In this document: positions 31,407-34,351 of the stretch, one piece after another
Layout of the letters: each line of letters starts with the position of its first letter
Position numbering within the stretch: the stretch's first letter is position 1
Origin: Acidobacteriaceae bacterium
GTDB lineage: Bacteria > Acidobacteriota > Terriglobia > Terriglobales > Acidobacteriaceae
Length of the DNA: 34,351 bases
NCBI GenBank assembly: GCA_003142015.1
Contig: PLOI01000063.1
Span: forward strand, 708-35,058
Direction: 5' to 3'
Program-made: the position numbers and the translations under genes
The notes under the pieces: model-generated
What the model saw: only the letters and a program-made list of their open reading frames with translations
What the model was told of the DNA's origin: nothing
Databases searched by the model: none

Positions 31407-33734
31407 ATGAATACGCACATCAATTCCGTTGCAGGTTTCCAGACGCCAAGCTCGCAGCTTCCCGTCAACGCGGCTCTGATGCTGGCAGGGTTCAGCGCGG
31501 TCATCGGCCAGGTCGTTCTCATGCGCGAACTGATGGTCGTCTTCAGCGGCAATGAGATTTCGCTGGGCGTCATGCTCGCCACCTGGCTCTTCTGGACCGC
31601 TGCAGGCAGCCTTCTGTGCAGCGGCCTTGCGTTGGGCCAAGTCAACGCGCGCCGCGCTGTGGCTGTGCTCGAATTCCTTCTCGGCGTCAGCCTGCCGCTC
31701 ACCGTCTGGGCATTGCGCGCCAGCAAGAGCCTTTTTCAAACTGTGCCGGGGGAACTGGTTGGCCCTGTCCCGGTGCTGCTTGCATCGCTGGTGTGCCTGA
31801 GCATTTTTTGCGTTGTTGCCGGCGCGTTGTTTGTCACCGCTGCTCGCATGTACGGCCACGAGCGCGCTGTTGATGCGCGCAGCGCCATCAGCGCTGCTTA
31901 TCTTCTGGAGGCGGCCGGCTCCGCCCTGGGGGGAATCGTCGCCAGCCTCGTGTTGCTCCGTTTCCTCTCGCCGTTCCAGATTGCCGGCGTCATATTGGTC
32001 CTGAACCTGTGCATGGCCGCTTTCCTCTTGACGCGGATGAGCCGCAAGCAGCTTGGCTTCGCGGCGGCTGCGGCTGCGCTGCTCGCAATCTTCCTTCTCG
32101 TCTGTGTTGCGCCTTGGCTGGAAGACGCCGCGCAGGCGCGTCAGTGGCGCGGCTTTCACCTGCTCACATCGCGCGACTCCATCTATGGAAACCTGACCGT
32201 CGTTGAAACCGGCAACATCCGAAGCCTGTATGAAAATGGCCTTATCCTCGCCAACTCGCCGGACGAAAGTGCCGCTGAAGAGTCGGTGCAATACGCACTG
32301 CTGGAGCACTCTGCGCCGCGCCACATTCTCATGATCGGCGGCGGCGCCAGTGGCGCCATCGCGCAGGCGCTCCGTCATCCCACGGTCGAAAGCATTGACC
32401 TGGTCGAGCTGGACCCCGCGCTTATCGGCGTCGCGCGTGAATTCTTTCCATCTGAGGCCGCGCCTCTTTACGCCGATCCCAGGGTGCATCTGCATTACGC
32501 CGATGGTCGCGCTTATCTCAAGTCGGCGCACGACACGTTTGACGTGATCATCGTGGATGTCCCCGACCCGCAGACCGCGCAGTTGAACCGCTTCTACACC
32601 GCCGAATTCTTTCGCTCCGCGCGCGAGCATCTTGCGCCCGGCGGATTATTGTCGCTGCAACTGCGCTCGTCGGAGGAAACCATCAGCCCCGGCCTGGCTG
32701 AATTTCTGCGCTGCATTAACCGTACGCTCGGAGCGGTCTTTCCCCACGTTGTCGCTATCCCCGGAGAGACAATTCACTTCTTTGCCTCAACGCGCTCCGA
32801 TGTCCTTACGGACGATCCGCATGTGTTGGTTGCGCGGCTGCTCGAGCGAAACCTGAAGACGCGTTATGTTCGCGAATACTTCATCCCCTTCCGCATGATG
32901 CCGGACCGCATGGAACAAGTGCGCGGCCAGTTGCAGCCACTCGCCACCACACCCGTCAATCGCGACTTCTCGCCCATCGCCTACTATTTTGATGTTGAAT
33001 TGTGGAGCGCGCAGTTCAAGCCCGCGTACGCCCTCTGGTTGCGGACCGCCGCGCATGCGGACTTCAGAATCGTCCTTGGCGCGGTTCTTGTTGTTTTATT
33101 TTTCACGGGAGCGCTTCTCGGATTTCTGCCCGCTCGTGAGCAGCGCTCCCGCGTGGCAGCCGCCTATTGCATGGCCGCGACGGGATTCACGCTGATGGCG
33201 CTCGAAATCTTTCTGTTGCTCGCCTTCCAATCCATCTACGGTTACATCTATCACCAGCTCGCCATTTTGATTGCACTGTGCATGGCCGGCATTGCCGTGG
33301 GAAGCTGGCTTGCCATGCGCCGCATTCATCGCGGCGGTCATTCCGCTTGCCGCGCCGTCGCGTCCACGCAATTTCTTCTGGCTTTGTCCGCGCCTGCGCT
33401 GATGCTGTTGGTCAGCCTGCTCGCGAAAATCTCCGGCACGACGGGAAACTGGCTTGCCGCGCAGTGCGTCTTTCCTGCGCTGGCCGCGCTATCGGGCATC
33501 CTGGGTGGCTATCAGTTTCCCATGGCGACCGAAGTCTACCTTCACGGCGGCAAAGGCCAGCGAAGCATGGGCATTCTCTATTCCATTGATCTGTTGGGCG
33601 GTTGCGCGGGCGCGCTTGCGCTCAGCGGCTATCTCATCCCGGTATTCGGATTCTGGAAGACCGCATGGCTCTGCGCGGCGGTGAATCTGGCGCCAGCACT
33701 GCTGGCTGCGCGAGCTTGCTTCCATCGCTCATGA
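31407..33734 (+). CDS. Membrane-bound spermidine-synthase-like protein
   Basis: A 775-residue protein in three parts. Residues 20-240 hold about six or seven membrane helices. Residues 250-530 form a polyamine-synthase-like Rossmann domain with the nucleotide site IGGGASG (310-316), the acidic VELDPALIGVAREFF, and DVIIVDVPDP (379-388). Residues 550-770 hold about six more helices. The fold normally transfers aminopropyl groups from decarboxylated S-adenosylmethionine to putrescine, but large membrane-fused versions are widespread and mostly untested, so the substrate is unknown. No clear ribosome site precedes the ATG at 31407. Its stop overlaps the converging AMMECR1 gene by 6 bases (TCATGA). 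Confidence 0.82.
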   Translation: MNTHINSVAGFQTPSSQLPVNAALMLAGFSAVIGQVVLMRELMVVFSGNEISLGVMLATWLFWTAAGSLLCSGLALGQVNARRAVAVLEFLLGVSLPLTVWALRASKSLFQTVPGELVGPVPVLLASLVCLSIFCVVAGALFVTAARMYGHERAVDARSAISAAYLLEAAGSALGGIVASLVLLRFLSPFQIAGVILVLNLCMAAFLLTRMSRKQLGFAAAAAALLAIFLLVCVAPWLEDAAQARQWRGFHLLTSRDSIYGNLTVVETGNIRSLYENGLILANSPDESAAEESVQYALLEHSAPRHILMIGGGASGAIAQALRHPTVESIDLVELDPALIGVAREFFPSEAAPLYADPRVHLHYADGRAYLKSAHDTFDVIIVDVPDPQTAQLNRFYTAEFFRSAREHLAPGGLLSLQLRSSEETISPGLAEFLRCINRTLGAVFPHVVAIPGETIHFFASTRSDVLTDDPHVLVARLLERNLKTRYVREYFIPFRMMPDRMEQVRGQLQPLATTPVNRDFSPIAYYFDVELWSAQFKPAYALWLRTAAHADFRIVLGAVLVVLFFTGALLGFLPAREQRSRVAAAYCMAATGFTLMALEIFLLLAFQSIYGYIYHQLAILIALCMAGIAVGSWLAMRRIHRGGHSACRAVASTQFLLALSAPALMLLVSLLAKISGTTGNWLAAQCVFPALAALSGILGGYQFPMATEVYLHGGKGQRSMGILYSIDLLGGCAGALALSGYLIPVFGFWKTAWLCAAVNLAPALLAARACFHRS

Positions 33735-34351
33735 TTTGTGCTCGCCGAAGACAACCGCGGTGAAACTGAAGATATCCGTATCCTCATCCTTCCAGCAGCC
33801 GACGCGCATTCCCGCCTTGGCGCAGGTCTGCTCAAGGAACGTCGGCAGGTCCCATTTCTGTTCCACCGGAACCTGCGGAAGCAGCAGGCCTTCGTCGTTG
33901 CCGTTCTTCATCAGCAGTCCGTGCTGGCCGATCCTGATCTGTTGAACGTCCGTCACGCGCCGCAGAGGCGACAGCACGGAGATCTCATATTCCAGGCTGG
34001 GTAGCTCCGCGACCGTTACTGGCCGGAAGCGGGGATCGCGCATGGCCGCCAGCGTAGCCGTGTCGCGCACGGTCATGTAGAGCGGCTTCACCGCGGAGGT
34101 GTAGCCAATGCATCCGCGCAGCTCGCCTGACTCTTTCAGAGTCACAAAGGCGCCGCGCTCCTGGTTCAGCGCTGCGCCTTCGCTTGCGGGCGGCTCATAC
34201 GCGTCACCCGTCTGAACCACATGCTCCACCGATTTGCGTGCCAGCGCGAGCAGCTCGCTCTTTTCCTGCGCGCTCAGCGAAAACGGAGTTTCCATCGCCT
34301 TCCCGCCTGAGGTTTTCACAAAAACATCCGCGCTGTATCCCACCACGCGCG
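33729..34351 (-). CDS. AMMECR1-domain protein, apparently fused to the C-terminus of a Memo domain (partial)
   Basis: From about 34295 downward the sequence encodes a ~188-residue AMMECR1 domain (AmmeMemoRadiSam system protein A): LSAQEKSELLALARKSVE, ELRGCIGYTSAVKPL, RDPRFRPVTVAELPSLEYEISVLSP and QVPVEQKWDLPTFLEQTC. The frame stays open upstream to the window edge, and the residues there, R-V-V-G-Y-S-A-D-V-F, look like the conserved end of Memo family proteins (system protein B). The gene is therefore probably a Memo-AMMECR1 fusion whose start lies outside the window. A separate start at the ATG 34295 (METPFSL), preceded by GGGAAGG, remains possible. The family's biochemical role is not established. 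Confidence 0.8.
   Translation of the reverse strand, partial: RVVGYSADVFVKTSGGKAMETPFSLSAQEKSELLALARKSVEHVVQTGDAYEPPASEGAALNQERGAFVTLKESGELRGCIGYTSAVKPLYMTVRDTATLAAMRDPRFRPVTVAELPSLEYEISVLSPLRRVTDVQQIRIGQHGLLMKNGNDEGLLLPQVPVEQKWDLPTFLEQTCAKAGMRVGCWKDEDTDIFSFTAVVFGEHKS

Overview
The window looks like a chromosomal segment of a Gram-negative member of the Acidobacteriota, most likely a relative of class Terriglobia. This rests on GC-rich coding sequence, a large secreted PIG-L deacetylase, Tat-exported proteins, DmsE/PioB-type electron-transfer genes, and many small palindromic or tandem repeats of a kind I associate with that phylum. The assignment is from overall gene style, not a database search. 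I see no rRNA, tRNA, CRISPR array, prophage or complete insertion sequence.

Layout. 1-5.1 kb: tail of a + strand gene, a PIG-L deacetylase (-), an APC permease (+) and an unknown membrane-anchored protein (-). 5.25-7.5 kb: the periplasmic methionine-sulfoxide repair pair msrP and msrQ, separated by about 640 bp that hold a REP-like hairpin, a 105-bp nested inverted-repeat element and a degenerate ~21-bp tandem array. 7.7-14 kb: a Tat-exported GH28 pectinase-like protein, rnhB with a zinc-ribbon/J-like protein, mnmG carrying a small in-frame repeat insertion, and an NTF2-like secreted protein.

14.1-21.4 kb is the most striking part: a Crp/Fnr-family regulator divergent from a decaheme cytochrome (MtrA/DmsE type), an MtrB/PioB outer-membrane barrel, a small class I cytochrome c and an inner-membrane NapC/ImcH-like multiheme cytochrome. 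Together they can form an electron path from quinol to the cell surface, or the reverse. 21.5-23.8 kb: an RNB/S1 ribonuclease and a DUF2059 protein.

23.8-30.8 kb (-): a tightly packed operon of CoA-transferase, ferredoxin-like subunit, VorB-type alpha subunit, fused beta/gamma subunit and branched-chain aminotransferase, followed by a possible 43-aa ORF and glutamate dehydrogenase. The enzymes fit oxidative branched-chain amino-acid breakdown to acyl-CoA, reduced ferredoxin and free acids, or its reversal. 31.4-34.35 kb: a membrane-bound spermidine-synthase-like protein and an AMMECR1 protein that appears fused to a Memo domain cut by the window edge.

A possible link between the two redox regions: near-perfect CRP-type palindromes (TGTGA-N6-TCAC) lie in front of the regulator, the decaheme cytochrome and the CoA-transferase/Vor operon. 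The regulator's recognition helix carries the CRP-like R-E-x-x-x-R contact pattern, and its N-terminus has an FNR-like cysteine cluster. This suggests, but does not prove, that one redox-sensing regulator controls both modules.
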